A stretch of 6,141 bases of DNA from Alienimonas sp043951915 (GCF_043951915.1 NZ_JBINJD010000233.1:1-6141); one strand, 5' to 3'; shown: positions 1-5,464, numbered from the stretch's first letter. Program-made: numbers and translations. Notes: a model not told the origin generated them from the sequence alone.

Positions 1-176
1 GCGGCGACGCCCTCCGGCCGGAGGCCGTCGCCGACGAGAACTGGGCGAACCTCCGCCGCAAAGACGCCGAGGACGTCTCCGCCGGCCGCTCCGCCGCGGT
101 CTCCGAGGAGTACCGCGACAGCGTCAACGCCTACTTCCGCGTGCTCGCCGAGCGCGCCCGTCAGGGAGACCGATGA
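1..176 (+). CDS. C-terminal fragment of an unidentified protein
   Basis: An open frame enters from the left edge (first full codon at base 3) and ends at TGA 174-176, giving 57 residues that finish ...YFRVLAERARQGDR. The visible part is charged, probably helical, and has no transmembrane segment or motif I can name. Codon use shows the same strong G/C third-position bias as the other genes, which supports it being coding. Its stop overlaps the ATG of the next gene (ATGA, 173-176), and an AGGGAG ribosome-binding site for that gene lies inside its last codons. The two genes are therefore probably co-transcribed and translationally coupled. Function is unknown, and the rest of the gene lies outside the window. 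Confidence 0.75.
   Translation, partial: GDALRPEAVADENWANLRRKDAEDVSAGRSAAVSEEYRDSVNAYFRVLAERARQGDR
163..168 (+). promoter_or_regulatory. Ribosome-binding site supporting the ATG at 173
   Basis: AGGGAG lies 4 bases before ATG 173, inside the end of the preceding gene. It supports ATG 173 as the ancestral start of the squalene-cyclase-like gene. That matters because a repeat element separates this start from the signal peptide. Confidence 0.55.
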
Positions 177-1471
177 AGCCCACCCCGTTCCCGTTCGCCC
201 CGGAGCGCTTTGCTGCTGACCGTCGCGAGGCCTACCAGCCCGGAGCGCAAGCTCCGGCCGTGCGTCATACCGCCGGGCGGCTGCGCCGACGGCCGATGCT
301 CGCGCATCGGGCTGGTATTCTTCACTGCGTTCTGGGGAAGAACGAAATCGTCCGGCTGCTCGCCGCAGCGTGCCTCGCTCTGACCGCGGCCCCCGCCGCG
401 GCCCAGGACGCTGAGACGCCGCCGGAGCCGGCCGCCCCCCCGGCGCTCGACGGGCTGGGCGGGCCGCGGCTGGGCGAGAACGATCCGCAGGTCGACGCCG
501 CGATGGATAAAGCCGTCGCCTACCTGCTCAGCCAGCAGCGGGAGGACGGGGCGATCGCGGACAAGGGCACGCCCACCGCGATGACGGCGCTCTCCGTGAT
601 GGCGCTGGCCAGCGTCGGCGTGACCCCCGGCGATCCCACGCCGGAGGGGACCGCGATGCGCAAAGCCCTCGACTACGTGCTGGACGAGGACCGCGTGCAG
701 GAGGACGGCTACTTCGGCCGGTCCGACGGCTCCCGCATGTACGGGCACGGCATCGTCACGCTAATGCTTTCGGAAATGCTCGGGATGGGGGCGTCCGCCG
801 AGCAGGACCGCCTGATCCGCGAACGGCTCGAACAGGCGATCGCGGTGATCTTGAAGGCTCAAAGTCAGCCGAAAGACCCCCGCAATCAGGGCGGGTGGCG
901 CTACGAACGGGACAGCCGGGACAGCGATCTGTCCGTCTCCGTCTGGCAGGTGATGGCCCTGCGGAGCGCCGCCAACGACGGGCTGGACGTGCCCCCCGAG
1001 GCAATCGCCGAGGCGGTGGACTACCTGCGGCGCTCCTACGACTCCCCCGTCGCCCGCGACGGCACGCCGGACGATCGCGTCAGCGGGTTCACCTACGAAC
1101 CGGAGCGCGGCAACCCGACCTACGCGATGACCGCCGCCGGGGTGCTCGCCCTGCAGGTCTGCGGGCAGTACGAGGACCCGCGGGTCGCCGGCGCCGCCGA
1201 GTGGCTGACCGCCCGTCCGCCGCAGTGGAAGGACAAGTGGTGCTCCTACGGCACCTACTACTACGCCCAGGGCATGTACCAGCGGGGCGGGGAATACGCC
1301 CCCGCCGCCGCGGACGTCGTGCGGGAGTTGCTGTTGGATCGGCAGGAGGACGACGGCTCCTGGCTGGCGGAGAACGGCTCCGAACGCAGCCACGGCCGCG
1401 TTTACGCCACGGCGCTGGCGATGCTCAGCCTGTCCGTGAAGTACCACTACCTGCCGATCTACCAGCGATAG
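173..1471 (+). CDS. Secreted prenyltransferase/squalene-oxidase repeat protein
   Basis: This 432-residue protein is predicted to form an alpha/alpha-toroid of the squalene cyclase/prenyltransferase fold. Visible features are QW-like repeats (QQREDGAI at about 121-128, DRQEDDGSW at about 389-397), helical segments rich in A, L and M (about 133-150, 190-205, 253-266, 316-330), GGWRYERDS at about 240-248 and a C-terminal LPIYQR. The catalytic DxDD of squalene-hopene cyclases is not seen; the nearest stretch is DSDLSVSVWQ. A non-cyclase, possibly ligand- or protein-binding role is therefore more likely than terpene cyclisation. A signal-peptide-like stretch spans residues 59-77 (IVRLLAAACLAL...AAA|Q), implying export. 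It sits unusually far from the start because an inverted-repeat element (233-317) encodes residues 21-48. ATG 173 has a good ribosome-binding site and overlaps the upstream stop; ATG 296, inside the element, is the only later in-frame ATG before the hydrophobic segment. Confidence 0.85.
   Translation: MKPTPFPFAPERFAADRREAYQPGAQAPAVRHTAGRLRRRPMLAHRAGILHCVLGKNEIVRLLAAACLALTAAPAAAQDAETPPEPAAPPALDGLGGPRLGENDPQVDAAMDKAVAYLLSQQREDGAIADKGTPTAMTALSVMALASVGVTPGDPTPEGTAMRKALDYVLDEDRVQEDGYFGRSDGSRMYGHGIVTLMLSEMLGMGASAEQDRLIRERLEQAIAVILKAQSQPKDPRNQGGWRYERDSRDSDLSVSVWQVMALRSAANDGLDVPPEAIAEAVDYLRRSYDSPVARDGTPDDRVSGFTYEPERGNPTYAMTAAGVLALQVCGQYEDPRVAGAAEWLTARPPQWKDKWCSYGTYYYAQGMYQRGGEYAPAAADVVRELLLDRQEDDGSWLAENGSERSHGRVYATALAMLSLSVKYHYLPIYQR
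233..317. repeat. REPIN-like inverted doublet of two REP hairpins
   Basis: The outer arms are perfect 10-bp inverted repeats, TACCAGCCCG (233-242) and CGGGCTGGTA (308-317). Each arm continues into its own hairpin. The left one has stem CCGGAGC 240-246, loop GCAA and GCTCCGG 251-257. The right one has CCGATGC 293-299, loop TCGC (GCGA on the minus strand) and GCATCGG 304-310. A third small palindrome, CCGCC-G-GGCGG (270-280), sits on the symmetry centre at base 275. The two hairpins match the same 16-nt consensus AGCCCGNNGCGCRAGC in opposite orientation and differ by two compensated base pairs. This is the layout of a REP doublet (REPIN). It lies inside the 5' end of the squalene-cyclase-like reading frame. 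No transposase is visible in the window. Confidence 0.75.
328..344. repeat. Short hairpin next to the REPIN-like element
   Basis: CGTTCT (328-333) pairs with AGAACG (339-344) around the loop GGGGA. It lies 10 bases after the REPIN-like element and just before the signal-peptide codons. It may belong to the inserted sequence. The GGGGAAG inside it looks like a ribosome-binding site, but no ATG, GTG or TTG follows in frame, only ATC at 347. Confidence 0.3.
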
Positions 1472-1485
1472 CCGGCTCCCGTGCT

Positions 1486-1514
1486 CCCCTCGCCCCCCTT
1501 TTGGGGGAGAGGGG
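1486..1514. repeat. C/G-rich intergenic hairpin after the squalene-cyclase-like gene
   Basis: CCCCTC (1486-1491) pairs with GAGGGG (1509-1514), and CCCCC (1493-1497) pairs with GGGGG (1503-1507), around loop CTTTT with one G/A mismatch. It starts 14 bases after the stop codon at 1471. No run of T follows on the plus strand, so it is not a classic intrinsic terminator, although it could block transcription or protect the 3' end. It resembles the dispersed C/G-rich palindromes seen between genes of many GC-rich bacteria and has a partner at 1671-1694. Confidence 0.5.
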
Positions 1515-1574
1515 TCGGGGGTGAGGGGGCAGCGACGCCCGCGAGCCGTTCACGGTCCGCCTCTCAGGATCGGC

Positions 1575-1636
1575 AGCCCGCGGCGCGAGCCGAGGACGCG
1601 TGGCGGGATCACCCAGCCTCGCTTGCGCTTCGGGCT
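1575..1636. repeat. Second inverted pair of REP-like hairpins
   Basis: AGCCCGCGGCGCGAGC at 1575-1590 (plus) and AGCCCGAAGCGCAAGC on the minus strand at 1636-1621 both match AGCCCGNNGCGCRAGC, the consensus of the pair at 237-313. The left copy forms CCGCGGC (1578-1584), loop GCGA, GCCGAGG (1589-1595), 7 bp with one mismatch. The right copy has a degenerate 3' arm and only weak pairing. They face each other across 30 bases in the gap between two convergent genes, as REP doublets often do. The spacer is unlike that of the first pair. Confidence 0.6.
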
Positions 1637-1670
1637 CACAAACTCCGTGTGACGATGGGTGAACCGCTCG

Positions 1671-1694
1671 CCCCTCTCTCTCCAGGGAGAGGGG
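1671..1694. repeat. C/G-rich intergenic hairpin after the fliN-like gene
   Basis: CCCCTCTC (1671-1678) pairs perfectly with GAGAGGGG (1687-1694), extended by one T-G and one C-G pair around loop TCCA. It lies about 25 bases beyond the stop of the minus-strand fliN-like gene, mirroring the hairpin at 1486-1514 behind the plus-strand gene. There is no T tract on either side. It may act as a boundary between the convergent transcripts, but could equally be a dispersed repeat. Confidence 0.45.
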
Positions 1695-1718
1695 GAGAAG
1701 CGATGGCGCCGTCCCGCC

Positions 1719-1961
1719 CTACCGGCCGCGGACGGCGGTGACCTTCAGGCCGAAGCGCTCGCCGACCTTCACCGCCTCGCCGACGGCGTGCTTGCGGTTG
1801 GCGACGTACAGGTCCAGCGGGGCGGAGCAGTCTTTGTCGAAGCTCAGCAGGGCGCCGGGGACGAGGTTGCGGATCGTCGACAGCGGGACGCGCTTCTCCG
1901 CCAGACGCACCGTCACCGGCACCGGGAGGCGGGCCAGGCGGGCGGGGAGCGGCGCGGACAT
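1719..1961 (-). CDS. Small FliN-like SpoA (flagellar motor switch C-domain) protein
   Basis: The 80-residue protein is essentially one SpoA (surface presentation of antigens/FliN C-terminal) domain. It reads LPVPVTVRLAEKRVPLSTI (12-30), NLVPGALLSFDK (32-43), PLDLYVANRKHAVGEAVKVG (48-67) and FGLKVTAV (70-77). This follows the FliN pattern of a first strand, an N-L-x-x-G turn, P-x-D-x-x-V-N and a closing G-E-x-V. In flagellated bacteria SpoA domains build the cytoplasmic C-ring; YscQ-type ones serve injectisomes. No N-terminal CheC-like or FliM region is present, and no flagellar genes adjoin, so a motor role is not shown. The start at ATG 1961 has GAGAGG four bases upstream; the alternative ATG 1973 adds four residues. 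The open frame continues upstream, but that part is arginine/proline-rich and looks non-coding. Confidence 0.8.
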   Translation of the reverse strand: MSAPLPARLARLPVPVTVRLAEKRVPLSTIRNLVPGALLSFDKDCSAPLDLYVANRKHAVGEAVKVGERFGLKVTAVRGR

Positions 1962-1991
1962 CCCCCCTCTCATCGGCACGCGGCGCCACGG

Positions 1992-2022
1992 GGTTGAACC
2001 GGCGTTGAACCGGCGTCGGTTC
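1992..2022. promoter_or_regulatory. Possible operator: 11-bp tandem repeat with inverted partner
   Basis: TTGAACCGGCG occurs twice in tandem (1994-2004 and 2005-2015), and the second copy is followed by an inverted partner, giving GAACCG (2007-2012)-GCGT-CGGTTC (2017-2022). The first copy also contains the palindrome GGTT-G-AACC (1992-2000). The 11-bp period is about one helical turn. The block lies between the divergent fliN-like gene and the gene at 2146, a reasonable place for a regulator site. No regulator is known. Confidence 0.3.
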
Positions 2023-2078
2023 GGCCCGCGGTCCCCGTCCGACGCGGCGGGCGGGCAGACGAACGGGCGACCGGCCCC

Positions 2079-2084
2079 TACACT
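2079..2084 (+). promoter_or_regulatory. Weak candidate -10 element
   Basis: TACACT matches the TATAAT hexamer at four positions and lies 61 bases before ATG 2146, in a GC-rich region with few such sequences. No convincing -35 hexamer is present at 16-18 bases upstream. This is a weak suggestion only. Confidence 0.2.
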
Positions 2085-2145
2085 GGGGCTCGGCGCCGAA
2101 CCCCGCGCCGCCTTCGTCACGCCCGCTCCCTCCCGCCGCCACCGC

Positions 2146-2796
2146 ATGGACTTCAGCCTGCCCGACGATCCGCGGGGTTTCATGAAGCTGTGGGGCGCCG
2201 TCCACGTCGTCCGCAAAACGCCGTTCCACCTGTTCACCTTCGGGGAGACGGCCCTGCCCTACAAACTGGCGCTGGAGCCGCAGGAACGCGGCGCCCCCGT
2301 CGGCGTGGTGGAGGGCGAAATCACCGTCGCCCGGCCGAAGATCATCACCCCCGGCAACGCCGGCCCGGAGTTCCGCGGCTTCTTCTCCGACGACCCGTTT
2401 CCCCATGAACAGGGCGACGGCCCCTCCTTCGACCCCGGCCACGGCTACGACGACGGCTACCCGAACAGCCCGGGCGGCGGGCACTCCTGGGACGGGGCGA
2501 TGGGCGAGGGGGAAGACGGCGAGGAGGTCGTCCGGTTCCTGATGAGCCGCGGCGTGAAGTTCGGCGACCTCAAGGTCGGCCACCGCCGGCTCAAGCGCGG
2601 CGTCATCGCCCGCAGCCCGGAACGCGTCGTCGAACAGCTCAAGGACGAAATCCTCGACGAGGACGACCGCACCGCGATCCTCGTCGCCCCTCACGGCCTC
2701 GGCGGCGTCGCCCTGCTGCGGTACGCCGCGGAATGCATCATGGAGAGCGCCCCCGGCAACATTGGCGAACTGCGCGAACGCGGGTTCCTGCCGTGA
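2146..2796 (+). CDS. Unrecognised conserved-looking cytoplasmic protein
   Basis: I do not recognise the family of this 216-residue protein. It has no signal peptide or transmembrane segment. The N-terminal part (about 1-80; LWGAVHVVRKTPFHLFTFG, LPYKLALEP, GEITVARPKII) alternates hydrophobic and polar residues like a beta-rich domain. Residues 82-127 form an acidic, Gly/Pro/His/Asp-rich linker that is probably disordered. The C-terminal part (128-216) looks helical, with a charged stretch and APHGLGGVALLRYAAECIMES (181-201). ATG 2146 is chosen because the continuing upstream frame reads like arginine-rich non-coding sequence and overlaps the divergent fliN-like gene. The ribosome-binding site is weak. 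The stop overlaps the GTG of the slyX-like gene (GTGA, 2793-2796), implying co-expression. Confidence 0.7.
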   Translation: MDFSLPDDPRGFMKLWGAVHVVRKTPFHLFTFGETALPYKLALEPQERGAPVGVVEGEITVARPKIITPGNAGPEFRGFFSDDPFPHEQGDGPSFDPGHGYDDGYPNSPGGGHSWDGAMGEGEDGEEVVRFLMSRGVKFGDLKVGHRRLKRGVIARSPERVVEQLKDEILDEDDRTAILVAPHGLGGVALLRYAAECIMESAPGNIGELRERGFLP

Positions 2797-3014
2797 GCGA
2801 CTCCCCAGACGCCGCCGCCCGGCTCACGGCGATCGAATCGTTGCTCACGCATCTCCAGCACGAGCTGGGGCAGATGCACAGCGTCCTGCTGGCCCACACC
2901 GCGGAGTTGCAGGCGATGGACCGGCGGATCGAGAAGTTCGAGGGCAAACTCGAACGCCTCGAGGAGGAGCCGGAGGACAGCGACCCCCGCGCCCACAAGC
3001 CGCCGCACTACTGA
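2793..3014 (+). CDS. slyX: SlyX family protein
   Basis: This 73-residue protein is almost entirely a predicted coiled coil (about 8-58, with heptad-spaced L, I, V and M), followed by a short charged tail ending in PPHY, the hallmark C-terminus of SlyX proteins. Its length matches the family, which is usually a little over 70 residues. The cellular role of SlyX is not established. The GTG start is chosen because it overlaps the previous stop as GTGA, the usual sign of translational coupling, and places the coiled coil directly after a short N-terminus. The continuing upstream frame would run inside the preceding gene. The GNAT gene follows after 19 bases, so all three probably share a transcript. 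Confidence 0.85.
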   Translation: MSDSPDAAARLTAIESLLTHLQHELGQMHSVLLAHTAELQAMDRRIEKFEGKLERLEEEPEDSDPRAHKPPHY

Positions 3015-3021
3015 GCCGCCC

Positions 3022-3030
3022 GGGGGAGGA
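3022..3030 (+). promoter_or_regulatory. Strong ribosome-binding site for the GNAT gene
   Basis: GGGGGAGGA ends three bases before GTG 3034 and contains a perfect GGAGG core. It is the best Shine-Dalgarno sequence in the window and decides the GTG start of the acetyltransferase. Confidence 0.7.
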
Positions 3031-3033
3031 GCC

Positions 3034-3585
3034 GTGCCGGCCCCGTTGGAGACCGCACGCCTGCATCTGGCGCCGTTCGAGCCGGGCGACGCCCCGCGGC
3101 TGATCGCCCTCGACGCCGACCCGGAGGTCGTGAAGCACGTCTTCGTCGGCCCGTTCCGACCGCCCCCGCCGGAGCGGTACGAGGCCGACCTGCTGCCCCG
3201 GTTCCTCGTCCATCAGGACGACCCGACGCTCGGCTTCTGGCGGGTCCATCCGAAGGACGACCGCGGCGCCCCCGGGCCGTTCGCCGGGTGGGTCCTGTTC
3301 CGCCCCGTCGGGGAGGCGGCCTGGTTCGAGCGCGCCGCCGAGTTGAACCTCGACCCGGCCGTGCCGGAGTTGGGTTACCGCTTCGCCCGGGTCTTCTGGG
3401 GTCGCGGCTTCGCCACGGAAGCGGCCCGGGCCGTCAGCGCAAACCGCGGCCCGGCGGTCGCGATCCGGCAGGTCGCCAACGTCGGCAGCGGCCGGGTGCT
3501 GGAGAAGTGCGGCCTGCCCTTCGTCTGCACGTTCCGGCTGCCCGGCGTCGAGGGCGACACGGCCCTGCACCGGCGGGACGGCTGA
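3034..3585 (+). CDS. GNAT family N-acetyltransferase (RimJ/RimL-like)
   Basis: The 183-residue protein begins ETARLHLAPFEPGDAPRLIAL (6-26), the first strand and helix of RimJ/RimL-type (Acetyltransf_3) enzymes. Also visible are a central strand region GFWRVHP and FAGWVLFRP (67-73, 83-91), LGYRFARVFWGRGFATEAARA (113-133) with the acetyl-CoA pyrophosphate-binding G-R-G-F-A loop, and the closing N-x-x-S-x-R-V-L-E-K-C-G (149-160). Such enzymes acetylate amines on proteins, antibiotics or small metabolites; the substrate here cannot be told. Between the acetyl-CoA loop and the N-x-x-S motif the protein is about six residues shorter than I expect for the family, and the helix usually ending in LGL is replaced by VSANRGPAV. 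GTG 3034 is supported by a strong GGAGG site. It is probably last in the cluster, facing the antiporter gene tail to tail 27 bases away. Confidence 0.85.
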   Translation: MPAPLETARLHLAPFEPGDAPRLIALDADPEVVKHVFVGPFRPPPPERYEADLLPRFLVHQDDPTLGFWRVHPKDDRGAPGPFAGWVLFRPVGEAAWFERAAELNLDPAVPELGYRFARVFWGRGFATEAARAVSANRGPAVAIRQVANVGSGRVLEKCGLPFVCTFRLPGVEGDTALHRRDG

Positions 3586-3612
3586 CCGCCGAACGCGTTC
3601 CGGCCGCCGATC

Positions 3613-5433
3613 TCAGGCCGAGTGCGATTCCGGACTGCGGGGGTCGGCGACGTCCGGGTGCGGCTCGGGCACGTCGCCGTCGGCCGGCGGGTCCTCGCCC
3701 GGACCGGCGCCGCCCTGGGCGAGCGACCATTTGAGCAGCGGCGGGGTGATCACGGTGGTCACGATGACCATGAACACGATCGCGCTGAAGGTCGTGTCGT
3801 CCACCACGGAGACGGCCATGCCGAGGTCGTCGTCCCAACGTTCCAGCGTGGAGCCGACGGCGGCGAAGATCAGGCCCACCTCGCCGCGGGGCACCATGCC
3901 GATGCCCACGGCGACCTTGTTCACGCCCTTCTCCACGGTGGCGAAGGAGCAGACCATCTTGCCGAGGATCGCCAGCCCGGTGAGCGTCAGGGCCATGATC
4001 CAGAACCGGCCGCCGGCGAACTCCTCCACGTCCACCCGCATCCCCATCAGCACGAAGAAGATCGGCACGAACAGGGCCGTCAGCGGGCGAATGGCGTCCT
4101 CCAGCTCGTGGACGTCCTCCCGCTCGCCCAGTTCCTTGTACTGGGCCTGTTCGAGGATCAGGCCGGCGGCGAACGCCCCGACGATCGTCGCCAGGCCGAT
4201 CGAGTCCGCCAGGTAGCTGAACCCGAAGCAGATCAGCAGGGCGGTGACGACCAGCAGCCCGCGGCCGCGGAGCTTGCAGGCCATCTTGAACAGGAACCGG
4301 GGGAACTGGACGGCGCCCAGCAGCAACGCCCCCCCGAGGAACGCCGCCGCCAGCCCGACGATCGAGGCCACGTCGTACCAGAACGGGTCGTCGCCGCCTT
4401 CCAGCAGCTCCGCCCCGGGCAGGTTGCGGGCGAGGCTGGCGGCGATGGCGCCCTGGACCACGGCGAGCACGATCAGGCCCAGCACGTCGTCGATCACGGC
4501 GGCGCCGAGGATGATCTGACTCTCCTTATCCCGATGACGGTTCATGTCCCGCAGCACCCGGGCCGTAATGCCCACGCTGGTGGCGCACAGCGTCGCCCCG
4601 ATGAACGCCGGCTGCTCCCAGTCACCGGGCTCCTGGAAGAAGAACGCCTTCGAGATCACGAAGCCCAGCAGGATCGGGGCGATGATGCCGGCGAGCGCCA
4701 CGAACAGGCTCGTCCAGCCGACCCGCAGCATCTCCCGCACGGTGCACTCCAGGCCGACCTCGAACAGCAGCAGGATCACGCCGATCTCCGCCAGCAGGGC
4801 CAGTTCCGCCCCGACGTTGCTGGCGAAGGCGCCCTGGAACTCGTCCGCTTCCGGCGGCTGGAGGAAGTCCAGCCAGTGCCACTCCACCCCGAAGACCAGG
4901 TCGGAGATCAACACGAGGTTGCCCAGCACGATGCCCAGCGCCAGCTCGCCCACGACGCTGGGGACGCCCAGCCGCTCGAACAGGTCCCCGCTGATCTTCG
5001 CCCCGAACAGGATCACCACGATCGCCGCCAGCAGCGGCGCCACGATGCTGCCGTGGGCGGAGTGCTCCGCGTGTTTTTCGCCGGCCTCGCTGTGCTCGGC
5101 GGCGCCGTGCTCGGGCTCCCCCTCGGCGGGCTCCCCATCGGCGGGCTCCCCGTCGCGGCGTTCCGCCTCGTCGGCGTCGACCTCGACGGCGGGCGGATCG
5201 ACGGCGGGTTCGTCCTGAAGAACCCCGTCCTCCTGAAGAACCGCCGCCGCGAGGGGGGCGGGGGCGGCGTCGGCGGGGGCGTGCGCGGAGAGCCAGCCGC
5301 CGGCCAGCAGCACGGCGGCGACCAGCCACGCCGACCGCGGCCACGGTCCCCGGGACCGCCGCTCGAACAACGCCCGGGAGAGGACCCCCGCGGCGCCGGC
5401 GCTGCGGTCGGGGGCGGTTCGGGGCGTCGGCAT
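3613..5433 (-). CDS. CPA2-type cation:proton antiporter with extracytoplasmic acidic/His segment
   Basis: The 606-residue inner-membrane protein is a monovalent cation:proton antiporter of the Na_H_Exchanger (CPA2) type. From ATG 5433: a signal peptide (hydrophobic core 34-52, cleavage near ADAA57), an acidic Pro/Glu/His segment (about 65-127), then roughly 12 membrane segments from residue 129 to about 570 and an acidic tail. Family motifs seen are LLFEVGLE (222-229), ATSVGIT (284-290), AAVIDDVLG (311-319) with the tandem aspartates D315-D316 expected for electrogenic ion binding, GK (491-492) in a late helix, and VPRGEVGLI (514-522). There is no RCK/TrkA-N domain, so KefB-like gating is not indicated. 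A TTG at 5493 would add 20 residues, but it coincides with a -35-like hexamer, so ATG 5433 is preferred. It probably serves Na+ or K+/pH homeostasis; the ion is not determined. Confidence 0.88.
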   Translation of the reverse strand: MPTPRTAPDRSAGAAGVLSRALFERRSRGPWPRSAWLVAAVLLAGGWLSAHAPADAAPAPLAAAVLQEDGVLQDEPAVDPPAVEVDADEAERRDGEPADGEPAEGEPEHGAAEHSEAGEKHAEHSAHGSIVAPLLAAIVVILFGAKISGDLFERLGVPSVVGELALGIVLGNLVLISDLVFGVEWHWLDFLQPPEADEFQGAFASNVGAELALLAEIGVILLLFEVGLECTVREMLRVGWTSLFVALAGIIAPILLGFVISKAFFFQEPGDWEQPAFIGATLCATSVGITARVLRDMNRHRDKESQIILGAAVIDDVLGLIVLAVVQGAIAASLARNLPGAELLEGGDDPFWYDVASIVGLAAAFLGGALLLGAVQFPRFLFKMACKLRGRGLLVVTALLICFGFSYLADSIGLATIVGAFAAGLILEQAQYKELGEREDVHELEDAIRPLTALFVPIFFVLMGMRVDVEEFAGGRFWIMALTLTGLAILGKMVCSFATVEKGVNKVAVGIGMVPRGEVGLIFAAVGSTLERWDDDLGMAVSVVDDTTFSAIVFMVIVTTVITPPLLKWSLAQGGAGPGEDPPADGDVPEPHPDVADPRSPESHSA

Positions 5434-5464
5434 TGGGCGCTGGTCGTGGGATTTCGGGCGGCGG

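Noticed and set aside
1481..1741. A small plus-strand frame through the repeat island
   Set aside because: It consists of translated palindromes and REP-like repeats and then runs antisense into the end of the fliN-like gene.
1738..2145. An upstream extension of the frame of the gene at 2146
   Set aside because: It is antisense to the SpoA domain, rich in Arg and Thr, and has no ribosome-binding site. The meaningful protein begins at ATG 2146.
1636..2694. A long minus-strand open frame across the fliN-like gene and the gene at 2146
   Set aside because: It is in a different frame from the SpoA domain, is antisense to the coding frame at 2146, and has Arg/Pro/Gly/Ala-rich shadow composition.
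3586..3612. A possible terminator between the convergent GNAT and antiporter genes
   Set aside because: The only symmetry is the loop-less palindrome GAACGCGTTC (3591-3600), with no stem-loop followed by a T run.
4256..4276. A sequence resembling the REP consensus (AGCCCGCGGCCGCGGAGC) inside the antiporter gene
   Set aside because: It lacks the GCGCRAGC core and tetraloop spacing and encodes conserved membrane protein residues, so it is a chance likeness.
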